A stretch of 8,993 nt of DNA from Lachnospiraceae bacterium UBA2868 (GCA_002350465.1 DEEW01000119.1:29041-38033), one strand, 5' to 3'; shown: positions 1 to 7,677, counted from the stretch's first letter. Translations and numbers: made by a program. Notes: generated by a model from the sequence alone, not told the origin.

Positions 1-1
1 T

Positions 2-1492
2 GAACTCGGAATGAAGATATTTGAGTTCTCACATAAGATGGGCATGAAAGAAATAGACAGTGTCAGGCATTCCATTGAGCTGGGAACGGACACCTATCAG
101 AACGGTATAATCGACACGGATCATATGGATGAGCTGTGCGATGTGCTGTCTGATTTTTCGTCCATAATGAAATCATACAAGGTTGATGATTACAAGGCGT
201 ACGGAACCAGTGCGATACGCGAGACCAAAAACACCGCTGTGGTTACGGAGCAGATCAAACTCCGTACCGGAATAAAGGTTGATGTACTGTCCAATTCCGA
301 ACAAAGATTTCTGCATTACAAAGCCGCGGCTATAAAGGGTTCGAGATTTGATGAATTCATAAGTGAAGGCTGCGCTATTGTGGATATCGGAGGCGGAAGC
401 ATACAGATTTCGCTGTTTGACAATGATGCACTTGTGACTACCCAGAACATAAGGCTCGGTGTCTTGCGGACAATGGATATGCTCGCAACCCTCCAGCCCA
501 AGACAAGGGATATAGAGGGCATATTAAAGGAGCTTATAGACAATCAGCTGCAGGTATTTAAAAAACTGTATTTAAAAGGCAGAAGTATTAAAAATCTTAT
601 ACTGATCGATGATTATGTTTCGGCAATGCTTTATCATACAGGGTCCAAGGACAGGTCCTTTACGGCCGCAAGATTCAAGGAGGTCTGCGAGGAACTGTCG
701 CAGATGACAATAAGTGAGATATCCAAAAAGTACGGAATGAATGAGGAGACTATTCCACTTCTTCTTCCTGCGGTATCAATCATATCCCGTGTCATCAAGA
801 TCACAAAGGCGGACAATATCTGGTCACCGGGTGTATCGCTTTGCGACGGTATGGCATACGAATATGCCGAAAAGGAAAAGCTCGTTCATTACCGCCATGA
901 TTTTGAAAACGATATTATTGAGTGCGCCAAGGCCATGTCAAAACGGTATCAGGGAAATGAGGCCAGAAACGAACTGATAGAAAAAGTCGTATGCGATCTG
1001 TTTGACGCAACCCGCAAAATACACGGGCTGGGCAGGCGTGACAAGCTTCTCCTTCGGATCGCCGCACTTCTGTGCGACTGCGGAAGGTACATAAGTATTG
1101 AGGCCGGTGCCGAATGCGGATATGAAATAATAATGGCGACGGAGATGATAGGTCTGTCACATGCGGAGCGTGAGATAGTAGCAAACATTGTCCGGTTCAA
1201 CAAGATGGCGTTTAAGTATTACGACGAGCTTGCCGCACAGTCATTTCTCGATAAGGGAAATTACCTTAAGATAGCAAAACTGTCTGCCATATTCAGGATA
1301 GCCGACGGCGTGTGCAGAAGCTACAGGACAAAGGTGAACGATGTCAGGATATCCCTTAAGGGAGGAGAACTTGTGATAAATGTCTACACGGTGGATGACA
1401 TTGATCTTGAGCAGGGATTTTTCCACAGAAAGGCATCGCTGTTTGAAGAAGTCTTCTCGGTAAAACCCGTATTGAAATATAAAAGACTTTAA
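2..1492 (+). CDS. ppx: Ppx/GppA family phosphatase (exopolyphosphatase-like), 5' end cut off by the window edge
   Basis: Likely hydrolyses polyphosphate and/or the gamma-phosphate of pppGpp in the cytoplasm. The frame is open to the left edge, and the three codons before the ATG at 11 read ELG. Family members normally begin with a short strand carrying the first phosphate loop (DIGS-type) just before 'MKIFE', so the ATG at 11 is almost certainly internal and roughly 10-15 residues lie off the window. Numbered from that ATG: GTSAIRETKN at 65-74; Glu97 in SNSEQR, at the place of the family's catalytic Glu; second phosphate loop DIGGGS at 125-130. The C-terminal third (about 300-480) is HD-like: His338, then CD at 355-356 where an HD pair is expected, and Asp432 in ADG. 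The His of the HD pair is therefore Cys. The gene is followed 33 nt later by ppk1, a classic pairing. Family certain; preference for polyphosphate over pppGpp is inferred from that neighbour. Confidence 0.93.
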   Translation, partial: ELGMKIFEFSHKMGMKEIDSVRHSIELGTDTYQNGIIDTDHMDELCDVLSDFSSIMKSYKVDDYKAYGTSAIRETKNTAVVTEQIKLRTGIKVDVLSNSEQRFLHYKAAAIKGSRFDEFISEGCAIVDIGGGSIQISLFDNDALVTTQNIRLGVLRTMDMLATLQPKTRDIEGILKELIDNQLQVFKKLYLKGRSIKNLILIDDYVSAMLYHTGSKDRSFTAARFKEVCEELSQMTISEISKKYGMNEETIPLLLPAVSIISRVIKITKADNIWSPGVSLCDGMAYEYAEKEKLVHYRHDFENDIIECAKAMSKRYQGNEARNELIEKVVCDLFDATRKIHGLGRRDKLLLRIAALLCDCGRYISIEAGAECGYEIIMATEMIGLSHAEREIVANIVRFNKMAFKYYDELAAQSFLDKGNYLKIAKLSAIFRIADGVCRSYRTKVNDVRISLKGGELVINVYTVDDIDLEQGFFHRKASLFEEVFSVKPVLKYKRL

Positions 1493-1511
1493 ATGGCGTG
1501 GCTCTCCGATT

Positions 1512-1517
1512 AAGAGG
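1512..1517 (+). promoter_or_regulatory. Ribosome binding site deciding the ppk1 start
   Basis: AAGAGG lies 8 nt before the ATG at 1526 but only 2 nt before the in-frame ATG at 1520. Normal Shine-Dalgarno spacing favours 1526, which gives a protein beginning MKKFDD. The 1520 ATG would add only Met-Ser. Confidence 0.6.
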
Positions 1518-1525
1518 TTATGAGT

Positions 1526-3634
1526 ATGAAAAAATTCGACGACAAAGAATACTATGTAAACAGAGAATTGTCATGGCTGATGTTTGACGAAAGAGTACTC
1601 GGCGAGGCAACGGATACGTCAAATCCGCTTATGGAGCGGCTCAAATTTCTGTCGATAACGGCATCGAATCTGGACGAGTTTTTTATGGTAAGAGTGGCAT
1701 CCCTTATTGATATGCAGCATGCCGATTACAGCAAGCGTGATATTGCCGGGATGACTATCGACGAGCAGCTTGAGAAAATATCCAAAAAGACTCATGAACT
1801 TGTTGAAACCCAGTATTTTGTTTTGATGCACACCCTGCTTCCGCTGATGGAATCCGAAGGGATCAGGTTTATCACAAAGCATGAGGAGTTGACGCGTGAA
1901 CAGGGGGAATTTGTCGACAGATACTTTGAAGAGGAAGTATATCCTGTTCTGACACCGATGGCAGTTGATTCTTCAAGACCGTTTCCTCTTGTGAGAAACC
2001 AGACGCTTAATATCGGGGCACTTATTGGGAAAAAGGGTGAAGAGTCCCGTGATTTTGCAACTGTTCAGGTTCCGGGAGTTCTCGATAGAATTGTTGAGAT
2101 ACCATGCGAAGAGGGCAGATGCTTTATACTTCTTGAGGAAGTGATCGAGCGTAACATGCACAAGCTGTTCCTCAACTATGATGTGTACTGTGCATATCCG
2201 TACAGAATAATGAGAAATGCCGACCTTACTATAGATGAGGAAGAGGCGGCCGATCTGTTAAAAGAGATTGAAAAGCAGATAAAGCGCAGGCAGTGGGGCG
2301 AGGTTATCAGACTTGAGGTGGCGGATGATATCGATCCGGGACTCATGGAGATACTTAAAAAAGAGCTGTCTGTAAGATCCGATAACATATACAGAATAGC
2401 CGGACCCATCGACCTGACATTCCTTATGAAACTGTACGGGGTTGACGGATTCGATCACTTAAAGAGAGCTAAATATATTCCAAAGGCTGTGCCGGAGATT
2501 AATGACGGAGCCGATATTTTTGAGGCAATACGAAATCATGATATCCTGATGCATCATCCCTATCAGACTTTTGCCCCGGTTATTGATTTTGTAAAAAGTG
2601 CTGCCAAGGATCCGGAGGTTCTGGCAATCAAACAGACGCTTTACCGTGTCAGCGGTAATTCGCCCATTATTGCAGCTCTTGCGGAGGCAGCCGAAAACGG
2701 AAAACAGGTTACGGTTCTTGTTGAGCTTAAGGCAAGATTTGATGAAGAGCATAATATAGTATGGGCACGCAAGCTTGAAAAAGCAGGGTGTCATGTAATA
2801 TACGGACTTGTGGGACTCAAGACACACTGCAAGATCACACTTGTTGTACGCCGTGAGGAAGACGGTATCAGGCGGTATGTGCACCTCGGAACCGGAAACT
2901 ATAATGACAGTACCGCGAAGCTATATACGGATGTGGGACTCCTTACCTGTGCCGAACAGATAGGAGAAGATGCTACGGCTGTATTTAACATGCTGAGCGG
3001 ATATTCGGAGCCCCTTTACTGGAACAGGCTCTCCCTTGCTCCGCTGTGGCTTAAGGACAGATTTCTTCATCTTATCGGACGGGAAGCAGCGAATGCGCGT
3101 GACGGGAAAAAGGCACACATAATCGCAAAGGTTAACTCAATCTGCGACAGGGAAGTCATACAGGCTCTTTACGAAGCGTCCTGTGCCGGTGTGAAGATTG
3201 AGCTGATCGTTCGCGGAATATGCTGCTTAAAGCCCGGGATCAAGGGTGTATCTGAGAATATAACCGTCAGATCCATAGTCGGGGATTTTCTTGAACACAG
3301 CAGGATATTCTATTTTGAGAATGCCGGAAACAGTGAAGTATACTGCGGATCATCGGACTGGATGCCAAGGAATCTTCTAAAGCGTGTGGAAATAATGTTC
3401 CCGATACTTGACGAGAGACTAAAAGAGAGAGTAATTTATATACTCGAAACACTTCTTGCTGATACGGTAAAGGCAAGAGTAGAAAAGCCGGACGGAACAT
3501 ACGAACGTATAGAACGACACGGAAGAGACCTTGTATGTGCACAGGATACATTCTGTGAGTGGGCACAGGGACTTGTTGCGACCAAAGATCCGGCCCAAAA
3601 CAGCAGAGTGTTTATTCCAATCGAAGGAGCATAA
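1526..3634 (+). CDS. ppk1: Polyphosphate kinase 1
   Basis: Reversibly transfers the gamma-phosphate of ATP to a growing inorganic polyphosphate chain through a phosphohistidine intermediate; usually membrane-associated. The 702 residues match the usual ~690-720 length. Visible landmarks (numbered from 1526): N-domain NRELSWLMFDER at 12-23; SNLDEFFMVR near 47-56; the HHPY block at about 343-346; ARFDEEHNI around 403-411; the GLKTHCK block with His434, matching the autophosphorylated His435 of E. coli; the HLGTGNYN block at about 453-460; and LEHSRIF with His591, matching E. coli His592. Both catalytic histidines and all four domains (N, head, C1, C2) are present, so the enzyme should be active. 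It sits 33 nt downstream of ppx and 27 nt upstream of a small acidic ORF with no terminator between, so co-transcription is likely. The ATG at 1520 is an alternative start. No frameshift or truncation is seen. Confidence 0.97.
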   Translation: MKKFDDKEYYVNRELSWLMFDERVLGEATDTSNPLMERLKFLSITASNLDEFFMVRVASLIDMQHADYSKRDIAGMTIDEQLEKISKKTHELVETQYFVLMHTLLPLMESEGIRFITKHEELTREQGEFVDRYFEEEVYPVLTPMAVDSSRPFPLVRNQTLNIGALIGKKGEESRDFATVQVPGVLDRIVEIPCEEGRCFILLEEVIERNMHKLFLNYDVYCAYPYRIMRNADLTIDEEEAADLLKEIEKQIKRRQWGEVIRLEVADDIDPGLMEILKKELSVRSDNIYRIAGPIDLTFLMKLYGVDGFDHLKRAKYIPKAVPEINDGADIFEAIRNHDILMHHPYQTFAPVIDFVKSAAKDPEVLAIKQTLYRVSGNSPIIAALAEAAENGKQVTVLVELKARFDEEHNIVWARKLEKAGCHVIYGLVGLKTHCKITLVVRREEDGIRRYVHLGTGNYNDSTAKLYTDVGLLTCAEQIGEDATAVFNMLSGYSEPLYWNRLSLAPLWLKDRFLHLIGREAANARDGKKAHIIAKVNSICDREVIQALYEASCAGVKIELIVRGICCLKPGIKGVSENITVRSIVGDFLEHSRIFYFENAGNSEVYCGSSDWMPRNLLKRVEIMFPILDERLKERVIYILETLLADTVKARVEKPDGTYERIERHGRDLVCAQDTFCEWAQGLVATKDPAQNSRVFIPIEGA

Positions 3635-3661
3635 AAAATATTAGTACAAAGGAGCGAGCAA

Positions 3662-3919
3662 ATGTTTGATAAGGACGTGGTAAATTTCTTTCTTGATAAT
3701 CAGAGCCGTCTCTTTGATGAGGATGTGGCATCTACACCTGAGGAAGCCCAGGACTTTCTTGAAGATTCGATGGCCGAAGTCGTTGACAGCATAGATGAGG
3801 TTATCGAGTATTTTGATGAGATGGGGATCGATACCGACGGTATGAGCGAGGATGAGATAGAGCAGCAGGCGGAAGTATTCGCCCTTCCCGACGGCCGGTA
3901 TCTTGTAGTGAATTGTTAG
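3662..3919 (+). CDS. Small highly acidic protein of unknown function (85 aa)
   Basis: I do not recognise a named family. The frame is well supported: AAAGGAG at 3648-3654 lies 7 nt before the ATG, and it sits in a same-strand gene row with gaps of 27 and 25 nt. The protein has 26 Asp/Glu against 3 Lys/Arg, no signal peptide and no membrane segment, so it should be cytosolic. Residues 1-55 look helical with regularly spaced hydrophobics (VVNFFLDN, EEAQDFLED, IDEVIEYFDEMG). A possible turn follows (IDTDGMSEDEIEQQAE, 56-71), ending in a short strand-like tail (VFALPDGRYLVVNC, 72-85). The DxDG stretch superficially recalls an EF-hand start, but the loop is not canonical. Position suggests a partner or regulator of Ppk1 or of the ABC-F protein; that is inference only. 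A shadow frame is unlikely given its ribosome site and compact fit. Confidence 0.85.
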   Translation: MFDKDVVNFFLDNQSRLFDEDVASTPEEAQDFLEDSMAEVVDSIDEVIEYFDEMGIDTDGMSEDEIEQQAEVFALPDGRYLVVNC

Positions 3920-3944
3920 ATGCTGATATGAGGAGAATTTTTTT

Positions 3945-5582
3945 ATGATAAGTGCAAATAACGTAACGTACCGCGTAGGCAAGAAGGCCCTCTTTGAAGA
4001 TGTAAACATCAAGTTTACCGAGGGCAACTGCTATGGCCTTATCGGTGCGAACGGAGCCGGAAAATCAACCTTTTTGAAAATCCTTTCCGGAGAACTTGAT
4101 ACAACCAATGGGGATATTGCCATTACCCCGGGACAAAGGCTTTCCGTTCTTGAACAGGATCATTTCAAGTATGACAATTATACGGTTATGGATACGGTCA
4201 TCATGGGAAACCAGCGGCTGTATGATGTAATGAAGGAAAAGGATGCCATATATGCAAAGGAGGATTTTTCCGACGAGGATGGTATAAGAGCAAGTGAACT
4301 CGAAGCGGAATTTGCAGAGATGGACGGCTGGGAAGCCGAGTCAAATGCCGCAACGCTTCTTAACGGACTGGGCATTGAAACTGATCTTCACTACAGCATG
4401 GTAGGAGACCTTACCGGCCCGCAGAAGGTCAAGGTATTGCTGGCAAGAGCACTTTTCGGATCTCCCGATATCCTGCTCCTTGATGAGCCGACCAACCATC
4501 TTGACCTTGATGCCATAGAATGGCTTGAAGAGTTCCTAATAAATTTTGAAAATACCGTTATCGTTGTCAGCCACGACAGATACTTCCTGAATAAGGTTTG
4601 TACCCATACGGCGGATATCGATTACGGCAAGATCCAGCTCTATGCCGGAAACTATGATTTCTGGTATGAATCAAGCCAGCTTCTCATACAGCAGATGAAG
4701 GAAGCAAACAAGAAGAAGGAAGAGAAGATCAAAGAGTTGCAGGAATTCATTTCCAGATTCTCCGCTAACGCATCCAAGTCAAAACAGGCTACAAGCCGTA
4801 AGAGAGCACTGGAAAAAATAGAGCTTGACGAGATCAAACCTTCCAGCCGTAAATATCCGTATATTGATTTTCGCCCCGACAGGGAGATAGGAAACGAGGT
4901 TTTAACCGTTGAGGGTATTTCCAAAACAATAGACGGAGTTAAGGTGCTCGATAATATTTCATTTATACTCGGACACGACGATAAGGTTGCTTTTGTTGGA
5001 ACCAACGAGCTTGCCAAGACGACACTCTTTCGGATACTTATGGGAGAAATTGAACCCGATGAGGGAACATACAAATGGGGTGTTACCACATCGCAGGCAT
5101 ATTTTCCGAGAGACTACACCGAGGAATTTAATCATGATTACACCATAACCGAATGGCTGACCGGGTACTCGCCTGTCAAGGATGTTACATATGTAAGAGG
5201 TTTCCTTGGACGTATGCTGTTCCCCGGTGAAGACGGTGTCAAGAAGATCAACATTCTCTCCGGAGGAGAAAAGGTCAGATGCCTATTGTCGAAGATGATG
5301 ATAAGCGGAGCGAACATTCTCATACTTGATGAGCCTACAAACCATCTGGATATGGAGAGTATTACGGCACTTAATAACGGACTTATCAAGTTCCCGGGAG
5401 TTATACTGTTTGCATCCCACGATCATCAGTTTGTGGAGACAACGGCAAACCGTATTATGGAATTTCTTCCTAACGGAACGATGATAGACAAGATCACTAC
5501 ATATGATGAATACCTTGCAAGCGATGAGATGGCAAGGAAGAGATTTGTATATACGGCAAACATTGAAGAAGATGAAAACTGA
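3945..5582 (+). CDS. ABC-F family ATPase (YkpA/YbiT-like), ribosome-associated
   Basis: A soluble protein with two tandem ABC ATPase domains and no membrane segment, as in translation factors and ribosome-protection ABC-F proteins that bind near the ribosomal E site. Domain 1 (about 1-240): Walker A GANGAGKS at 34-41, signature LTGPQ at 156-160, Walker B LLLDEPTNHLD ending at 187 with Glu181, H-loop His210. Inter-domain linker (about 245-315) is a charged coiled coil (EANKKKEEKIKELQ, then SKSKQATSRKRALEK), corresponding to the P-site-tRNA interaction region. Domain 2 (about 317-530): Walker A GTNELAKTT at 352-360, signature LSGGE at 438-442, Walker B ILDEPTNHLD with Glu463, H-loop His492. The second Walker A has Ala in place of Gly before the Lys, and the first signature is LTGPQ rather than LSGGQ; from memory the first is typical of this clade. 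545 aa is normal for YkpA/YbiT types. AGGAG at 3931-3935, 9 nt before the ATG, fixes the start. Antibiotic resistance cannot be inferred. Confidence 0.94.
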   Translation: MISANNVTYRVGKKALFEDVNIKFTEGNCYGLIGANGAGKSTFLKILSGELDTTNGDIAITPGQRLSVLEQDHFKYDNYTVMDTVIMGNQRLYDVMKEKDAIYAKEDFSDEDGIRASELEAEFAEMDGWEAESNAATLLNGLGIETDLHYSMVGDLTGPQKVKVLLARALFGSPDILLLDEPTNHLDLDAIEWLEEFLINFENTVIVVSHDRYFLNKVCTHTADIDYGKIQLYAGNYDFWYESSQLLIQQMKEANKKKEEKIKELQEFISRFSANASKSKQATSRKRALEKIELDEIKPSSRKYPYIDFRPDREIGNEVLTVEGISKTIDGVKVLDNISFILGHDDKVAFVGTNELAKTTLFRILMGEIEPDEGTYKWGVTTSQAYFPRDYTEEFNHDYTITEWLTGYSPVKDVTYVRGFLGRMLFPGEDGVKKINILSGGEKVRCLLSKMMISGANILILDEPTNHLDMESITALNNGLIKFPGVILFASHDHQFVETTANRIMEFLPNGTMIDKITTYDEYLASDEMARKRFVYTANIEEDEN

Positions 5583-6411
5583 CCACCCTCACAAGAAGAT
5601 ACTGTTTACCGATCTTGATGATACACTGCTTGATGATGACAAGAACGTTGCCCCCGAAGATGTGGATACGATAAACGAGATGCTGGGTGCGGGGCACAGA
5701 TTCGTTATAGCGACGGGACGGCCTATATACAGTGCCAAGAAAGTTGCCAAAAAGCTTGGCCTCTACCGGGACGGAATATATATTGCGGCGTCAAACGGTG
5801 GAGTGATTTACGACTGCTCCCGGGAGAAAATCATACACGCCGATACACTTGATATTGATCTTGTAGATTCCATGTTTAAAGCCGCTATGGCGGAAAACAT
5901 GCACGTTCATACATATACGGACGAATACGTGGTGTCCATGCGGCAGACGAAGGCTTTGGAAATATACAGTCGGAAGATCAGCATGCCATATAAGATACTG
6001 GATAAGATTCCCGAAGATCTTCCTGCACCTCCCCCAAAGCTTGTTATCATGTCAATAGAAGAGGGCAGTCGGAGGATACTGGAGGATTTTGAAAAAAGGC
6101 ATGCGGAATCTGTAAAGGGAAGAGCCGTAAGTGTGTTCTCCAATGATTTTCTGCTTGAATATCTGCCGGCCGGAGTGTCAAAGGGAAGAGCCGTTGTGAG
6201 CTTGTGTGAGAAGCTTGGCATTCCCGTTGCCGATTCGGTTGCGGTGGGGGATGAGGCCAACGATATTCCGATGATAGATGCGGCCGGAGTAGGAGCCGTT
6301 ATGAAGAACGGAACGGATGAGGCAAAATCACATGCCGGGTATGTGACAGACAGAACCAATAACGAATGCGGAGTTTCGGAAGTTATCCGAAAGTTCATAT
6401 TAGAGGGCTGA
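5572..6411 (+). CDS. Cof-type HAD-superfamily hydrolase (subfamily IIB)
   Basis: Cytosolic Mg-dependent phosphatase, probably acting on a sugar phosphate, nucleotide or cofactor phosphate; substrate not predictable. From Met at 5572 (279 aa, normal for Cof types): motif I FTDLDDTLL with nucleophile Asp14 and acid/base Asp16; motif II IATGRP with Thr48; a large C2B-type cap roughly 85-195; motif III Lys204 in GVSKGRA; motif IV VGDEANDIPM with Asp227 and Asp231. All four HAD motifs are intact. The frame extends upstream to an ATG at 5503, which would overlap the ABC-F gene by 80 nt and add 23 residues without family character. The ATG at 5572, after a purine-rich GAAGAAG, leaves an 11-nt overlap and places motif I at the usual distance from the N terminus. 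The overlap suggests translational coupling to the ABC-F gene; this is probably the last gene of the operon. Confidence 0.93.
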   Translation: MKTDHPHKKILFTDLDDTLLDDDKNVAPEDVDTINEMLGAGHRFVIATGRPIYSAKKVAKKLGLYRDGIYIAASNGGVIYDCSREKIIHADTLDIDLVDSMFKAAMAENMHVHTYTDEYVVSMRQTKALEIYSRKISMPYKILDKIPEDLPAPPPKLVIMSIEEGSRRILEDFEKRHAESVKGRAVSVFSNDFLLEYLPAGVSKGRAVVSLCEKLGIPVADSVAVGDEANDIPMIDAAGVGAVMKNGTDEAKSHAGYVTDRTNNECGVSEVIRKFILEG

Positions 6412-6434
6412 CATAGGCCGAATGACTTTGAGGG

Positions 6435-6464
6435 TTGTAGTTTCCGCGAATTATGGTGTATAAT
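6435..6464 (+). promoter_or_regulatory. Sigma-A-type promoter of the SH3b protein gene
   Basis: A perfect -10 box TATAAT at 6459-6464 is preceded after 18 bp by TTGTAG at 6435-6440, which matches TTGACA only in its TTG. A TG sits directly next to the -10. The start of transcription would be near 6471, leaving a leader of about 60 nt before the GTG at 6534. It falls in the only sizeable gap (122 nt) between the operon and the next plus-strand gene, which supports the call. Confidence 0.6.
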
Positions 6465-6489
6465 GACATATTGATGTGGAAAACACCAT
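6453..6489. repeat. Short dyad overlapping the -10 box
   Basis: ATGGTGT (6453-6459) and ACACCAT (6483-6489) are perfect 7-bp inverted arms separated by 23 bp. The left arm runs into the -10 box, so the pair cannot both be in the RNA. If functional, it would be a DNA-level operator. It could also be chance in AT-rich DNA. Confidence 0.25.
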
Positions 6490-6520
6490 TTATGTATATA
6501 TTTTATTGTAGTTTGATATA

Positions 6521-6526
6521 AAGGAG
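6521..6526 (+). promoter_or_regulatory. Ribosome binding site for a GTG start
   Basis: AAGGAG lies 7 nt before the GTG at 6534. The next in-frame Met codon is near residue 98, inside the Big-like domain. The GTG start is needed to include the basic N-terminus and membrane helix. Confidence 0.85.
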
Positions 6527-6533
6527 AATTATC

Positions 6534-7607
6534 GTGAGAAAGCAAAACAGCATTATCAGAATTCTGATCTTTGTCTTTGCAGCACTGATCGCGCTGCTTG
6601 TGATCGGAGGAGGCATTTATCTGTTCGCGGCATCAAGGAGCCTTAAGGCAATTGCCCTCCAGCCGGATTTCGCAGAGACTTCGCTTGAGGTGGGAACGCA
6701 GTACACGTTCTCAATCAGTGCGACACCTTCAAAAGCAAGTGTAAAAAAAGCGACATGTGTTGTTGATGATCCCACAAGCTCGTTCGAACTTAACGATGAC
6801 GGGAAAGCGGTTCTTACAACCGGTATGAATGAAGGTAATGTTACGGTATATGTTGAATGCAAGGGTATAAAGAGTCAGGTGCTGACATACAGCATTGTTG
6901 ATTCGGTGGCGCGTGCCCAGGCAGAGGCGGCAGCTCAGGCAGAAGCGCAGAAGCAGGCCGAAGAGGAAGCTGCAGCACAGGCTGAGGCAGAAGCAGCTGC
7001 GGTTGCCAAGAAGTATGTTAAGGCTACAGGCGATAATGTAAATGTAAGATCAACAAACAGCACCGACGGCGATGTTCTCGGTAAGGCCAAGAAGGGCGAG
7101 ATGTTTGAGAAGGTCGAGGACGTAGATGACTGGACACACATCATGTATAACGGCCAGGATGGCTATATGAAGACCGAGTTCCTAACCGAGATCTCCGAGG
7201 AAGAGTACAACCAGGGTCCTACGGAAGAGACTGCTGAGACAAAGACCGAAGAGAAGAAGGAAGAAAAGAAGACAGAAGAAGCAAATAATAACGAAAATAC
7301 GGAGAATACCGAGGGTCAGACACAGACCAAGGAAGAGGCTGAGGCAAAGGCCAAGGCAGATGCTGAGAAGCAGGCAGCAGAAGAACTGCAGAAGCAGCAG
7401 GAAGCCCTTGCAGCAGCAGCGGCTGCAGCGGCGGCAACCGGTCATTCGTACGGCGGGCATACATTTACTCAAAGTGAATGGGATTATCTGCTTAAAAAGT
7501 GGGATTATACGGGAGATGCTGCTGAAATGATTACACACCATTCGGCCGCGGATCTGATTCAGTTACTTGACTATGATAATCCGCCCGGTGTAATCAGAAG
7601 CAAATGA
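6534..7607 (+). CDS. Membrane-anchored extracellular protein with Big-like and SH3b domains
   Basis: GTG-initiated, 357 aa. A basic N-terminus (MRKQNSIIR) is followed by a hydrophobic helix at about 8-33; there is no obvious lipobox or signal-peptidase site, so it probably stays anchored with the rest outside. Residues 38-122 form a Big/Ig-like beta domain (LQPDFAETSLEVGTQYTF start, repeating strands). Residues 126-160 are an Ala/Glu/Gln-rich helix. Residues 161-220 form an SH3b domain (GDNVNVRS, VLGKAKKGE, DDWTHI, GYMKTEFL), a fold usually binding cell-wall peptides. Residues 221-300 are a Glu/Lys/Thr-rich linker ending in nine alanines (293-301). Residues 304-350 are a Trp/Tyr/Asp-containing cap (SEWDYLLKKWDYTGD, AADLIQLLDYDN) that I cannot assign. 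No catalytic domain is visible, so a wall-binding or scaffolding role is inferred. It has its own promoter and seems monocistronic. Low-complexity segments are prone to length variation between strains. Confidence 0.9.
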   Translation: MRKQNSIIRILIFVFAALIALLVIGGGIYLFAASRSLKAIALQPDFAETSLEVGTQYTFSISATPSKASVKKATCVVDDPTSSFELNDDGKAVLTTGMNEGNVTVYVECKGIKSQVLTYSIVDSVARAQAEAAAQAEAQKQAEEEAAAQAEAEAAAVAKKYVKATGDNVNVRSTNSTDGDVLGKAKKGEMFEKVEDVDDWTHIMYNGQDGYMKTEFLTEISEEEYNQGPTEETAETKTEEKKEEKKTEEANNNENTENTEGQTQTKEEAEAKAKADAEKQAAEELQKQQEALAAAAAAAAATGHSYGGHTFTQSEWDYLLKKWDYTGDAAEMITHHSAADLIQLLDYDNPPGVIRSK

Positions 7608-7609
7608 TT

Positions 7610-7677
7610 TTTACACGATACTCTTCCTGTTTTTCTTCCGGTATTCAAGCGGTGTACATCCCATGATTTTTCCGAAG
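7610..7677. repeat. 68-bp direct repeat, left copy (AraC 3' end)
   Basis: This stretch recurs at 8897-8964 in the same orientation with 59 of 68 positions identical by eye and no gaps. Both copies start at the stop codon of a minus-strand AraC-like tail (TTTACACGATA on the plus strand) and share GGTGTACATCCCATGAT. The offset between copies is 1287 bp and the interval contains the Rpn-family gene. Confidence 0.85.

Noticed and set aside
2459..2884. 141-codon minus-strand open frame inside ppk1
   Set aside because: Lies over the catalytic His region of a clearly intact ppk1; composition is that of an antisense shadow.
3835..3880. EF-hand-like DxDG stretch in the acidic small protein
   Set aside because: The 12-residue loop spacing and required ligands do not match a canonical EF-hand; the general acidity explains the resemblance.
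5503..5571. N-terminal extension of the HAD protein from an ATG at 5503
   Set aside because: Would overlap the ABC-F gene by 80 nt; the extra 23 residues do not fit the family, where motif I lies close to the N terminus.
5907..6545. 212-codon minus-strand open frame across the HAD gene and the promoter gap
   Set aside because: Serine/proline-rich shadow of a gene with all four HAD motifs; it would also run across the SH3b promoter and start codon.
7182..7541. Leu/Cys-rich minus-strand reading frames opposite the SH3b linker
   Set aside because: They are the reverse complement of GAG/AAG/GCA codon runs, which gives long open leucine-rich frames; no ribosome site and no family resemblance.
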